Of a stretch of 64,000 bases of DNA, positions 1 to 10,518 are shown one piece after another. The position numbers and the translations under genes were made by a program. Source of the stretch: Myotis daubentonii (Eukaryota; Chordata; Mammalia; Chiroptera; Vespertilionidae); contig NC_081841.1 in NCBI RefSeq assembly GCF_963259705.1, forward strand, positions 27,579,244 to 27,643,243, given 5' to 3'. The notes beneath the pieces were generated by a model, which did not search any database, had not been told where the DNA came from, and saw only the letters and a list, made by a program, of their open reading frames with translations. Every line of letters starts with the position of its first letter. Position 1 is the first letter of the stretch.

Positions 1-275
1 GGACCCCTCGCTCCGTACTGCCCACCTGCTCGCTGCTCCTTACCGCTTGACTCACTGCTCCTTAGCGCTGCCGTGGAGGTGGGAGAGGCTTCCGCCACCG
101 CCGCTGCACTCGCCAGCCATGAGCCTGGCTTCTGGCTGAACAGCACTCCCCCTGTGGGAGCACACTGACCACTAGGAGGCAGCTCCTGTGCTGAGCATCT
201 GCCCCCTGGTGGTCAGTGCGATCATAGCAACTGGTCCTTCCATCATTAAGGTTGCTTAGGCTTTTATTATATAGA
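1..275 (-). mobile_element. HeliBat-type non-autonomous Helitron, truncated by window edge
   Basis: Read on the minus strand, it begins with TC at 275 (host A before it), then TATATAATAAAAGCCTAAGC and the typical phrase CACTGACCACCAGGGGGCAG. Only the 5' portion is inside the window. Shared phrases with the copies at 17832 and 62196 support the family. Confidence 0.85.
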
Positions 276-2892
276 TTTAGCTCTCCATGCCTAAAGAGAC
301 AGAATCTTCCCTGGCCTTTTTGTGATGAACAGTATTCCATGCCTGACTCTTCTAATGTTCAATCATTTTATTAAGACATCGTAAAAGACTAGATGTCTTA
401 AATAAATGAAACTCTATGATAGTCTTATGTGCTAAGCAGAGAAATAATTCTAATGAAAGGGATAGCTGCCTGGAGATGTGACTTTTTCCTTAGGAGACTC
501 CCTAGTCCCTTCGAGTATTTCCCTTCATACAACTGTGACCACTTTGTTAAGATCTTAGTAGCTTGATCTCTTTACAGAAAAAAACAACACACAAACCTTT
601 TATCTTGATGGATTTTTGAGTGTCTGTTTATTCAAGGGGTATGCCCCTTACAGAAACATGGTCAAGAATTTGTGGAGGTGCATGAGAAATTGATATTAGC
701 TCCAAAATCAACAAAGCATTTGCTATGGTTTAGGTTCTATTTTGTTTTTGGTGACTAATAACTGTAACTTACAAAGTTCCTCTACCAAATGCATCCCTTT
801 TAAGGCACTGCTTGATGGTTATCACAGCTTTCCTTATTCATTCATTGGTTATGTGGCAACAAAGTCCTTTTTATGTTTATTGGTAAAATTTCTTTCTCTA
901 CTTGGAACTTGAAAACCTTGTGCTTAAAACTAAACATTTCAAGAACGATGTGGAAATTGTGTGTTGTGACTTGGGCTGTTTGGAAATGGCTGGGCTAAGA
1001 TACAAAGATGTAATTACAATCACACAGATTGGAAAATGGTGACTTTCTCCTTGAGGAAACCCTGATAAACCTGAGTATTCTATAATTTAGCAAATTGGAA
1101 AACGAGGAGGTGGAAGAAAAGCTAGAGGGTCATAAGCGGATGGCAGTTCTAAAACTGTAGCCCTTAGTAACTCTCCATTTTAGCACTTGCTCTGGCTCCC
1201 ATAATTATGTTCAGCCTGAAACTCACTGGCTACCATTCTTTTCCAAACAGCAGCTGGCCCCAGCTGAGCAATGATTCTTTGCCCTTTAGTCCTCACCTTA
1301 CAAATCAACATCCCATTATTGGCCACTACCATTCTTGCATTTCACAATCATGTAAATACCTTACCACAAACCACATGCCTGCAGGAACACCTAACATTTC
1401 CACTTGTTGACTGACCTAGGCCCTTCCCGTCTCCGCCCCGGCATATCATTAGTGGCGTGGAGGGAAAAGAGCACGTGGAGTGCACAGGATGAGTCAGTCC
1501 CAGAGAGGCTGCAGGTGTGAGTTAAATCACAAGCCAGCATTTCCCATTTTCATTCTGTGGCATGTTTGCCAAAGTGTGGTGAAGTGCCCTTTGGAACTAG
1601 AAAGATTCTCATGGTCATGGTGGAAAAAGTAGAGGTTGCAGGTCAAGGCTAGAACTTTCAATGTAGTGTTCAGTGTGTATTCACTTCCCTTCAGCTACTT
1701 CTGTCCCTTGGTGCTCAGCCTTCATACTATAACTCAACCTGCTTCAACCTCTGCCCCAAGTAGTAACTAGAGCAACATCCTAGGAAGAGGTGAAGATGGG
1801 GGAAGAAGCAGAGACAGAGGCTGTGAGTTGGTAGGAAAGTATGAAAGATGGACCACAGGGTGGGTAATTATTAGCAGAAGGTGAAAATGCCAGAAAGAGT
1901 GAGGAGCAGCAGGATGTGGTGACAGGAAGCTAAGGCAGTGTTCACTCTGGGTATAAAAGGAAGTGATATTTCACAAAAAATATGATAGGGTCTATAAAAT
2001 TTAGTCAGCATACACAAGCATTATGGTCAGAATTTAAAGTTAATTCTAACATCTGTTTTTATTCACTCACAAATTACTGTTCGTCTTTGCTTTCTCTTTA
2101 TTGAATATACATCATTATCATCATTAAAATACTTGACTATCTACTAAGACCATGTTGGAAGAGGTCATTGAGAGGACATGACCTACGAGCTGGAGCTGGG
2201 CAATTAGAGTCTCCTTATTCCCTCCCTGTCTTTGGAATGTACATGCTGCCCACAATTTCCCATTGTGGAAGCTGTTTGAAAGACACACCTTTGAGAGAGT
2301 AAGATTCTAAGGATGAATACGTGATTAAACTTAGTTATAGCCTCTATGTAAACTTTTAAGATTGTGGTGAGTGGGTGCAAAGATCTACTCATCTTGTGAC
2401 TGCCCAAGACAAGACTTGTATGAAAATTCCCTTGCTTAATAAAACTTCTACCTACCAATCTGAAGTGGTCTTCCTCTTTTTTTTCGTCTCTTCTTCCCCT
2501 CTGCATGAGGTGCCAATTTCAGATCTCACCCAGGCAACTCCCAAGTTTGCATACCATTCCTCAGTTAACTTTATATTTGTCCTCTACTGGGGAGCCAGAT
2601 GACTGAGGATGGGAAGGGCTGACATTAACATTATGCTTCGTGGCGCCTGCTCTGTCTTCTGATCCATCTTTATCTCATAGTAGAAGTACTCAATAAATGC
2701 TTGATGAAAGAATGAATGAGTAAATGACGGCAAGAATGAGCACTTAGTACTGTCCCTGGAAACATTATTGTGCATTAACTTCAATTCAATAAAGGGGCTA
2801 CATTTTATTATTTGATAAAATGAACGTATTCTTTTCTCATTCTTTTGTGTAACATTGGTGCGGTGATTATGGTCACATGAAAGAAGACACAT
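276..2892. other. Intergenic DNA, no gene seen
   Basis: Intergenic sequence downstream of ERP27. The reading frames are short and unlike known proteins. I recognised no element with confidence here. Confidence 0.5.
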
Positions 2893-3234
2893 TTGAGTTG
2901 CTATAAAAAATGTCACAGACTGAGAGTCTTATACACAGTAGAAATTTATTTCTCACAGTTTCATAGGCTGCAAGTTTGAGATGAGGTTGCCAGTATGGTC
3001 AGAAGGAGGAGCCACTTTCGGGTTACAGACTCGTAATTATATCCTCACATGGTAGAAGGGGAAAGAATCTCCCTGAGTCTCTTTTATAAAAGCACTAATC
3101 TTATTCATGAGGATGCCACTTCCATGATCTGATCACCTTCCAAAGGCCCTACCTCCCAATACCATCATATTGGACATTAGGATTTAACTTATGAATTTTG
3201 GGGACATACACACACATCCAGACCAGAGCACCAC
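2893..3234 (-). mobile_element. MLT1-type LTR (ERVL-MaLR)
   Basis: On the plus strand it reads as the reverse of MLT1: 'gaaatttatttctcacagtt', 'cctcacatggtagaagg', 'ccaaaggccctacctcccaa' and 'gaattttggggacata' in the expected order. This is an old, mammal-wide, diverged LTR. Confidence 0.8.
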
Positions 3235-4895
3235 TGCTGCTGGGCGTGTCAACAGATGATGGCACTTAGCTGAATCCTACTCACCAACCTCCAACCCAGC
3301 CATTGCCCTTTGCTGAGTGATCACACATCTTTCCTGTTTGCAGCCTGCATCAGACGTTCCATGTGAGGGAATAAGCCTTAGCCACCATTCTCCAATTTGG
3401 GACAACTCTGCAAGGACATTTCAGCACCGAATATCCTCATGGGATAATCTGAGCCTTTGTTGTGACTACATCAGAGCCAAACTTTTCCTTCAGCTTTATC
3501 CTACTTTCTTCATTTCCCCACAGACCCCAAAATACTCCCCATTAAACTACCTGCAAGGAAATTTAGTCTCAGAGTTTTCTGGAGAAGCATAACCTCTCAC
3601 ATAACATGTTTGTTAATTTTAAAACTCTTAGTTCACCAGAGCTAGAATGATGTCAAATCTCATTTATTTTTTCTTCCTTAAGCCTAAACCGATACCACAT
3701 TGCCATATTTAGACCAGAGGACTTAATGTAGAAATTGAATCCTGCTATTAAGACTTAGGTGAACTTTTTTTTTTTTTTTTGACAATAGAACATTAAAGTC
3801 TGGATTCCACACAACTTTTCTTAACCTATACAAGTAGCTTAATCCCTTAACACTTCATTCTCCATTACTTCCTCTCCTAGTGTGACGGATATTTCATTGT
3901 TAAACCCACAGAAATAATGACCTCTGCTTGCAGAATGAAAAGAAAAGAATAATATACTGGTTTCCCATAGAAATGGTTTGAATGAGGGTGAACCTTCATG
4001 ATTTTTAAAATTCATTTGTTTCTTTGATTTCTAGAGTACATTTTCATCAAAGGTTTGAAACTCAAAAGGAGTTTTTAACTTTCTCCTTTTCCAATTCTCT
4101 AGGTTTCTCCATGTAAAGGTACTGTAATTAGGAGGATAGGCCAGATACTAGTATGCCCTACTTCCTGTTTTATTTTTCTTTGTTGAGAAAACTACATACA
4201 GTACTTTCAGAAAGGTGAAATAAATAGGGCTGGTTCCAAACTCAATTGTGAAATAAAGTTTGTTCATGATGAACCTCTAGCCTTTTGTGGTAGACTTTCC
4301 CTTTGTGGTTTCTCTTCCCCAACTCTGGGGCCTTCTCAGCCCACTGCCAGCTTCCTGCCCACCCCTCCTCTCAGCACCCTTCTCCTTCATTCAGCTTTCC
4401 CTATTCTGCTGTTCTCCATTCATGGCCCAGAACCAGTTTGATGGCTCCCATGTTGCCTATTGTCACTACAAGAGAAATGTCCCTGGTCTATAATATAATG
4501 TCCCTGCTCATCACCCAAGGCCTGCTTTGCTCTCTTAGGAGACAACTTTGCCTGGCACTCTTGTAGTTGATTAGTAAGTACTTAAGTGGATGAGTGTATG
4601 AATAAATAAACTGCTCTCTCAATATACCAGTTAGCATCCCTCTTACCTCCACCACCCCAGGTATATATATATATATATATACTAATAGGGGCCTGATAAA
4701 AACAGCATACCTTCCTTTACAGCATGACCAAACTAGGTGAGTTGGGGGAGGAGTCCCATGACAGGTGGTTGCTAGAGTATTCTATTAACTATGCACCTCT
4801 GATGCTTCACATCTGGGGCCTTGCTGATGCTAGAGATATTGTTCTTCCCAGAGCTAGCCAATTTCTAGAGAGAGTAAACAACTCACCTGTTAGAG
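3235..4895. other. Intergenic DNA with a (TA)n run
   Basis: No gene recognised. It contains a T-run at 3765-3780 and a (TA)n microsatellite at 4663-4681. Confidence 0.45.
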
Positions 4896-4958
4896 CAAGC
4901 ATGTCAGACTTGCAGCTGGCAGGCATGTGGCCCGCCGGCCATGAGTTTGACATGCTTG
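4896..4958. repeat. 63-base fold-back element with terminal inverted repeats
   Basis: The ends CAAGCATGTCAGACT and AGTTTGACATGCTTG are inverted repeats (14 of 15 match) around a GC-rich centre, GGCCCGCCGGCC. This resembles a collapsed hAT-type MITE. No clear target-site duplication was found. Confidence 0.6.
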
Positions 4959-5220
4959 TGAGTGTCTTTCAAATGCAAACCAACCAATCCATAGCCCATA
5001 TGCCACCCACCTCCTTTACTGAGCTCTCACAGGGCTCGCACACTGGTTCATCATCCACCTGCCCTAATCACCAGGCCCAGATTCCAGACAGCTCCGGACA
5101 GCTCTCAGGACTCAGAGCCTGACGAAAGGATTCAAACCAGCTAGTCTTGCTTACCCCGGCCTACCTGTTTCCTTCTGCAGAAACCACGGTAAAGGCCCAT
5201 ATTTTCTCTCTGCTCCTTCT

Positions 5221-7153
5221 TTTTTTTTTTTTTTTTCTTTCCTTTTTTTTTTTTAAATTAAATCTTTATTGTTCAGATTATTACATTTGTTCCCTTTTTT
5301 TTCCCCCCCATAACTCCTCTCCTCCCAGTTCCCGCCCCACCCTCCGCCCTCACTCCCCACCCACTGTCCTCATCCATAGGTGCACGATTTTTGTCCAGTC
5401 TCTTCTCACATCTCCCACACCTCTTTCCCCCCCAAGAATAGTCAGTCCATTCCCTTTCTATGTCCCTGATTCTATTATAATCAACAGTTCATTCTTTTCA
5501 TCAGATTATTTATTCACTTGATTCTTAGATTCACTTGTTGATAGATGCATATTTGTTGTTCATAATTTGTATCTTTACCTTTTTCTTCCTCTTCCTCTTC
5601 TTAAAGGATACCTTTCAGCATTTCATATAATCCTGGTTTGGTGGTGATGAACTCCTTTAGCTTTTCCTTATCTGTGAAGCTCTTTATCTGACCTTCAATT
5701 CTGAATGATAGCTTTGCTGGATAAAGTAATCTTGGTTGTAGGTTCTTGGTATTCATCACTTTGAATATTTCTTGCCACTCCCTTCTGGCCTGCAAAGTTT
5801 CTGTTGAGAAATCAGCTGACAGTCGTATGGGTATTCCCTTGTAGGTAACTGACTGTCTTTCTCTTGCTGTTTTTAAGATTCTCTCTTTATCTTTTGCTCT
5901 TGGCATTTTAATGATGATGTGTCTTGGTGTGGTCCTCTTTGGATTCCTTTTGTTTGGGGTTCTCCGCGCTTCTGGGACCTGTAAGTCCATTTCTTTCACC
6001 AGGTGGGGGAAGTTTTCTGTCATTATTTCTTCAAATAGGTTTTCAATATCTTGCTCTCTCTCATCTTCTGGCACCCCTATAATTCGGATGTTGGTACGCT
6101 TGAAGCTGTCCCAGAGGCTCCTTACACTATCCTCGCATTTTTGGATTCTTTTTTCATTTTGCTTTTCCGGTTGGATGTTTTTTGCTTCCTCGCATTTCAA
6201 ATCATTGACTTGATTCTTGCGCTCCTCTGGTCTGCTGTCGGGCGTCTGTATAATATTCGTTATTTCAGTCCGTGTGCGCTTAATTTCTAGTTGGTTCCCC
6301 AATATAAGATCGAGGGTCTTATTAGTTTTCGTGTAGATCTCATTAAGTTTATTGGCAGCTTCTAAACAGTTCTTGAGAGACCTTAAAAGTGTGGTTCTGA
6401 ACTCTATTTCTTCCATTGACAATTTTGTCCTGTTTCTTTGTCTCCGCATTTTGTTATGCTTCCTTGGTGCACCCCCTAGTGGTCTTTGTTCGCAGTCTTA
6501 TAGATAAATCTTGATTGTTGTAGCTAATTCCAGGGAGGGTTTGACCTCCAGGCCAAGTGGCTATGAGAATCAGCTGTGTCAGCGGTGAGAGAACTTCTGT
6601 CCTCTAGGGAGGTGCTAATCTAGCCTTTGCCTGAGGCTATCCGGCAAGTGCCTCTGTGCAGGGCTTGGGCGGGGCGGGTCGCACAGGATCAACAGGGTGG
6701 GCCGGAGAGAGCAGTTATGGCGGCTCTCAGTCCTGTCCCCAGGGGCTCTGCCTCTCTGAGTCCCAGCACCCGCTGCAAAGCTCGGAGAGAGAGCTGCACT
6801 CACTCTGACCGAAGCCAGACAGTCCCGCTTCTCCCGTTTGAGTCTGGGTCCCTAAAGACTCGCCTGTATCTGGAGCTCAGAGTCTGTGACTCCCTCCCGA
6901 TTGAAAACGCCAACCACGCCCTCCGCCGCCAGCCCGCTCCACGCACTCCGCACCTCAGAATTTGACTTCAGCACTGCGCCTCCTCTGAGTGTCCGTATGC
7001 GTTTCTCTTTCCTCCTAGTTGTAGGACTTCTACTCAGCCAGCGTTCCTGTGGTTCTGCGTGATGTCCGTTCCGTCTTTTAGTTTCACTTTTGAAGTAGTT
7101 GTTCAAAGCAGCAAACTCCGGCGTTAACCTATGCCGCCATCTTGGTTCTCCGC
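5221..7153 (-). mobile_element. Full-length HAL1 (half-LINE-1) retrotransposon
   Basis: A 1.93-kb minus-strand element flanked by perfect 16-base target-site duplications (5205-5220 and 7154-7169, TCTCTCTGCTCCTTCT). From its 5' end it has GCGGAGAACCAAGATGGCGG (a YY1-type site typical of LINE-1 starts), a GC-rich 5' untranslated region of about 700 bases, an open ORF1 (6449-5601), then directly a G-rich 3' untranslated region, an AATAAA and an A-rich tail. There is no ORF2 for endonuclease or reverse transcriptase, so any movement would need LINE-1 proteins in trans. This is the known HAL1 layout. A single LINE-1 that lost ORF2 by deletion is the alternative. Confidence 0.85.
5601..6449 (-). 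CDS. LINE-1-type ORF1 protein of the HAL1 element (282 aa, uninterrupted)
   Basis: A nucleic-acid-binding chaperone of LINE-1 ribonucleoprotein particles. The open frame starts MRRQRNRTKLSMEEIEF. It has a coiled-coil region with repeated heptad-like charged residues (about 10-120), an RRM core (NIRIIGVPEDEREQDIENLF, about 121-150) and a C-terminal domain with TPRHIIIKMPRAKDKERIL, then IPIRLSADFSTETLQARREW, then YPAKLSFRIEGQIKSFTDKE. These match the LINE-1 ORF1p order. It is shorter than human LINE-1 ORF1p (338 aa), mainly at both ends. No stop or frameshift interrupts it, which suggests a fairly young copy. Expression is unknown. Confidence 0.9.
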   Translation of the reverse strand: MRRQRNRTKLSMEEIEFRTTLLRSLKNCLEAANKLNEIYTKTNKTLDLILGNQLEIKRTRTEITNIIQTPDSRPEERKNQVNDLKCEEAKNIQPEKQNEKRIQKCEDSVRSLWDSFKRTNIRIIGVPEDEREQDIENLFEEIMTENFPHLVKEMDLQVPEARRTPNKRNPKRTTPRHIIIKMPRAKDKERILKTARERQSVTYKGIPIRLSADFSTETLQARREWQEIFKVMNTKNLQPRLLYPAKLSFRIEGQIKSFTDKEKLKEFITTKPGLYEMLKGIL

Positions 7154-7339
7154 TCTCTCTGCTCCTTCTGCCTCCTGACCAACCATACTGCCCTGGGAAC
7201 ATCACATGTTCTCTCCTCTTGGGAACTGTAACAAACTGTCTTTTCAGTGGCATTTTCCTCCTGACCTGTTAATAATAATAAAACCTACATTTTTAAAACT
7301 TACCTCAACTACTTCACTAATCTCAAGTGGGATTCTTTT

Positions 7340-7562
7340 TTAAAAAAAAAAAAATATTTTAATTGACTTTTTACAGAGAGGAAGGGAGAGCGATAGAGAG
7401 TTAGAAACACCGATGAGAGAGAAACATCGATCAGCTGCCTCCTGCACACTCCCTACTGGGGATGTGCCCGCAATCCAAGGTACATGCCCTTGACTGGAAT
7501 CGAACCTGGGACCCTTCAGTCCCCAGGCCGACGCTCTATCCACTGAGCCAAACCAGTTAGGG
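7340..7562 (-). mobile_element. VES SINE
   Basis: tRNA-derived bat SINE in reverse: T-rich end, 'ttacagagaggaagggagag', 'atcgaacctgggaccctt', ending 'ccaaaccagttagggc'. It is flanked by the perfect duplication CTCAAGTGGGATTCTTTT (7322-7339 and 7563-7580). Confidence 0.95.
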
Positions 7563-7580
7563 CTCAAGTGGGATTCTTTT

Positions 7581-8395
7581 AAGAGCCTGAAGAAAGCATA
7601 TCCTTTCCATAAATACTGAAATTAGAGAAATGACTTTTACTTGGAGAAGGCAGTATAGTATTAAATAAAACATAAAAATAATGACAGACTTTATTTAATA
7701 TACATTATCACCCTGGGGTCTCAAAAAAGCCTATGAATTATTGTATTCTTCTCAATGACTGAAGTTCAAAGATACAAAGTGGTTTTCTCAAGGTCACAGA
7801 GCCACATACACAGACAAAGTGAGACTCAAACACAAACTTTCCCAGCAGTCCTCTGTCTCAGGCTCTGCTCTCACTCCTTCCTCTATCATAGTCTTCCAAA
7901 ACTTCCAATATCTTTTACAAAGTTTTCTTGCATAACATCACTGTTTTTTTCAGACTTGAAAGAGAAAGTATGGCAGTCTTTCCAACTTGGGCCAATAAAT
8001 GATTCCAAAATAAAAAATATGGATGAGTTATATCTAAATCTTTCAATAATAATCCAGTCTTGGGGAGATGAATGTAGAGTTTTAAGAGGATATTACCAAA
8101 AAACAGAGATGATCTATAAATTACAGGACCTTTAGTGAATTAATTAGAACCCTCACAAATTTTCTTTCTGAAGAAGTTCCATTCTTTGGTCACGAGTCCC
8201 CAGAGCTACAAAGAACAGGATTGGCTGAGGAGAAGACAGGAAAAACACCTTGCAGTTTTGGAAAAACATAAACTGAAAATAAATACTGAAATTCACTACC
8301 ATAAAGATGAAAATAAGCATACAAAAGATAATATAAAATTAAAGTGCTATTGAATGCCATCAAGCAGCAAAATGTACATAAAGATGTTAAAACTT
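7581..8395. other. Intergenic DNA with a MIR-like remnant
   Basis: The sequence around 7690-7860 ('aaggtcacagagccacata') looks like an ancient MIR SINE. Nothing else was recognised. Confidence 0.4.
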
Positions 8396-8642
8396 GCCTG
8401 GCTGGCATGGCTCAGTGGTTGAGCATTGACCTATGAACCAGGAGGTCACGGTTCTTTCCCAGTCAGAGCACATGCCTAGTTTTGGGGCCCAATCTGGTGG
8501 GGGCACATGCCTGGATTTGGAGTCCAATCCCCAGTGTGGAGTGTGCAGGAGGCAGTGTATCAATGATTGTCTCTCATCATTGATGTTTCTCTCTCTCCCT
8601 TCCCCTTCCTCTCTGAAATCAATAAAAATATATATATATTTT
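8396..8642 (+). mobile_element. VES-related SINE, older subfamily
   Basis: Head 'ggctcagtggttgagcattg', body 'tatgaaccaggaggtcacgg', tail 'ctgaaatcaataaaaata'. The duplication AAGATGTTAAAAC flanks it (8381-8393 and about 8645-8657). It differs from the other VES copies in the second promoter box. Confidence 0.9.
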
Positions 8643-9820
8643 AAAAGATGTTAAAACCTATGTGTTCAGTGTTAACCAATTAATGGGAAGAAAACTTCAA
8701 GTATAATAATTGAAAAATTAATCCAATATTGAACAAAATATAGTTGGTGAAAATTTATTTGTTAGCATTTACCAAATTACTATATAACAGTTTGGAATGT
8801 CACTGTTTTATACAAGAAAGAGGAAAGGAAGAGAGAGAAATAATCAAGTGAGTCAAATGATTTGGAACTTTAAAAAAATATTGCCGAAAGAGATGGATTG
8901 TGAATGAGGAGAAAAGAGAACTGGATAAGGGGGCTGAAGAGCAACAAACAGGAGGTCGAAGTTGCTATTTGGAGATGGTGATTGGCGGCTGTTAAGAATT
9001 TCCACAGACTGTGGCTAAGAAGAAACAAGCTTGTGTGCCGGGGGGACCTCAGCTGGATATCAGGAAGAATTGCTGACTGTAAATGTCAAGAGCTCTGGTT
9101 TTCAGGATCAAAGGGAGGCTTCTGGGATGTGCCTGTCCTTGGAGTATTTTTCAGCCTCAAGCAAGAGACTGTTTGGGTGGTTTTCTGCAGGCCTGTGGAT
9201 AGACTGGATGGCCTGCTCAGACTCCGCAGGTCTCATGTTGCTGAGAGGTGTGTCAAACACAGCTGCCTTCACAGTGTCCTTGCCAGCTGCTGACTCCCAG
9301 CTCAGGGTCTGAAGGAACAACTAAGTCTTTCACTCTCTGTTCCTCCCTTGGACCAGTCCTTAGGAGTATACTGTGGTTTTCAGCCCTTGAGCACTTAGGT
9401 GCTCTCCTTCTGAGCCAAGGGCCTCCTGGGAACAATGGAGCATCTGTGTGTTGACAGTAACAGCCTGTGAGCCAGAGACACTTGGCCAAGCTCTCCCTCC
9501 CACAAGGCTGGATTGCACACCTCACCTGCAATAATCCGTGCTTAGTCAGCACTAGCCTGCCCCAGGGCCAAGTGCCCCGCTCCTCCTACCCCTTCCCCAA
9601 CTTGTTACCTGATATGAGTCGGAGCAATTTGGCCACCTTTATACTAATCCTCATGCAGGATGGTCTCTACTTACCTCCTATCCCACCCACGGAGTGGCTC
9701 ATAGCCTGACACCAAACAGTGGGCACCAAAGGGTGAGGCACCTAGTGCTTAGCTGGGCAGCTGGGTATTTACAAAAGGTTTGCAAAGAGATGCCAGTCTT
9801 TTCCTATAACATCATTGCCT
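8643..9820. other. Intergenic DNA downstream of ERP27
   Basis: No gene or confidently named repeat. The stretch 8940-9710 is less AT-rich and has overlapping frames of up to 103 codons, without recognisable protein similarity. Confidence 0.4.
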
Positions 9821-9830
9821 TTTATTTATT
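9821..9830 (-). promoter_or_regulatory. Likely ERP27 polyadenylation signal
   Basis: Plus-strand TTTATTTATT reads as overlapping AATAAA signals on the minus strand. It is the first such hexamer downstream of the ERP27 stop and implies a 3' untranslated region of roughly 660 bases, which includes the (TG)n repeat near 10312-10367. Cleavage has not been shown. Confidence 0.55.
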
Positions 9831-10311
9831 ATGCAGTTATTGATTTACATGGGGCGTTGGGAACACAAAACAAGCAAAGAGTTTTCCATGGTCTGTTTCT
9901 GCTGAGTTCAGAACCTTGGGAACATCATTTGACGTCTGGCAAAAAGACAGTTCCACAAAGGTGTGTAAAACCCTTTTGTTCTTGGGCCCAGGGGGATAGG
10001 TGCTTATGAGGAAAGTAGAGTTTCAACCCTTATAGAGAAGAAACTATGTTGTGTGTAGGTCATGTGCAGCGCCCAAGTTCAATATTAAATGACAAATCAG
10101 GACAATTTCCTTTGAGCCATGCCTCTTCACGCTGGTGTCACAGTATGTATTCCTCTTAAAGCCTCCACCCAGTGGTATCATAGTGGTACTACAGCGTTTG
10201 GGTCTACATGGTATGAATGCATAAGAGAAAATTGCATGGGTAGTGAGAGAATATAGGCAAATTAAAAGAAAGGACAAGGAGAATAAATGAGATTTTAAGG
10301 AACAAAATAGA

Positions 10312-10313
10312 GG

Positions 10314-10367
<54 letters not shown>
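10312..10367. repeat. (TG)n microsatellite
   Basis: About 25 TG units within the inferred ERP27 3' untranslated region, so the mRNA would carry a CA repeat. Confidence 0.9.
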
Positions 10368-10368
<1 letters not shown>

Positions 10369-10470
10369 GGCCTGGTGATTTTGTTGTTTAGTGTCCCTGA
10401 GGTTTGAGTTGCCCCTCTTCATTCAGCATGAAGTAGATGCTTGTTGGTATGCGGAAGTATTGGGGAAAAA

Positions 10471-10518
10471 TTAGAGTTCCACCTTTTGAGTCTTTTCTTC
10501 TGAGTCATGATTTTCACT
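10471..10518 (-). CDS. ERP27: ERP27 terminal coding exon 7 (KVEL end)
   Basis: A 48-base coding stretch encoding SENHDSEEKTQKVEL and stop TAA (10473-10471), preceded by acceptor TTTTTCAG. It keeps the frame of exon 6 and restores exactly 273 residues. The KVEL end is a variant KDEL signal that returns the protein to the ER. It is too short to appear as an independent reading frame. Confidence 0.92.
   Translation of the reverse strand, partial: SENHDSEEKTQKVEL

Noticed and set aside
6627..6965. Plus-strand frame opposite the HAL1 5' untranslated region
   Set aside because: GC-rich antisense shadow with no similarity. Antisense promoter activity of LINE-1 5' ends is known, but nothing here shows a protein.
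1..9800. MGP, expected beyond ERP27 by human gene order
   Set aside because: No MGP coding exon seen; in human it lies tens of kilobases away.
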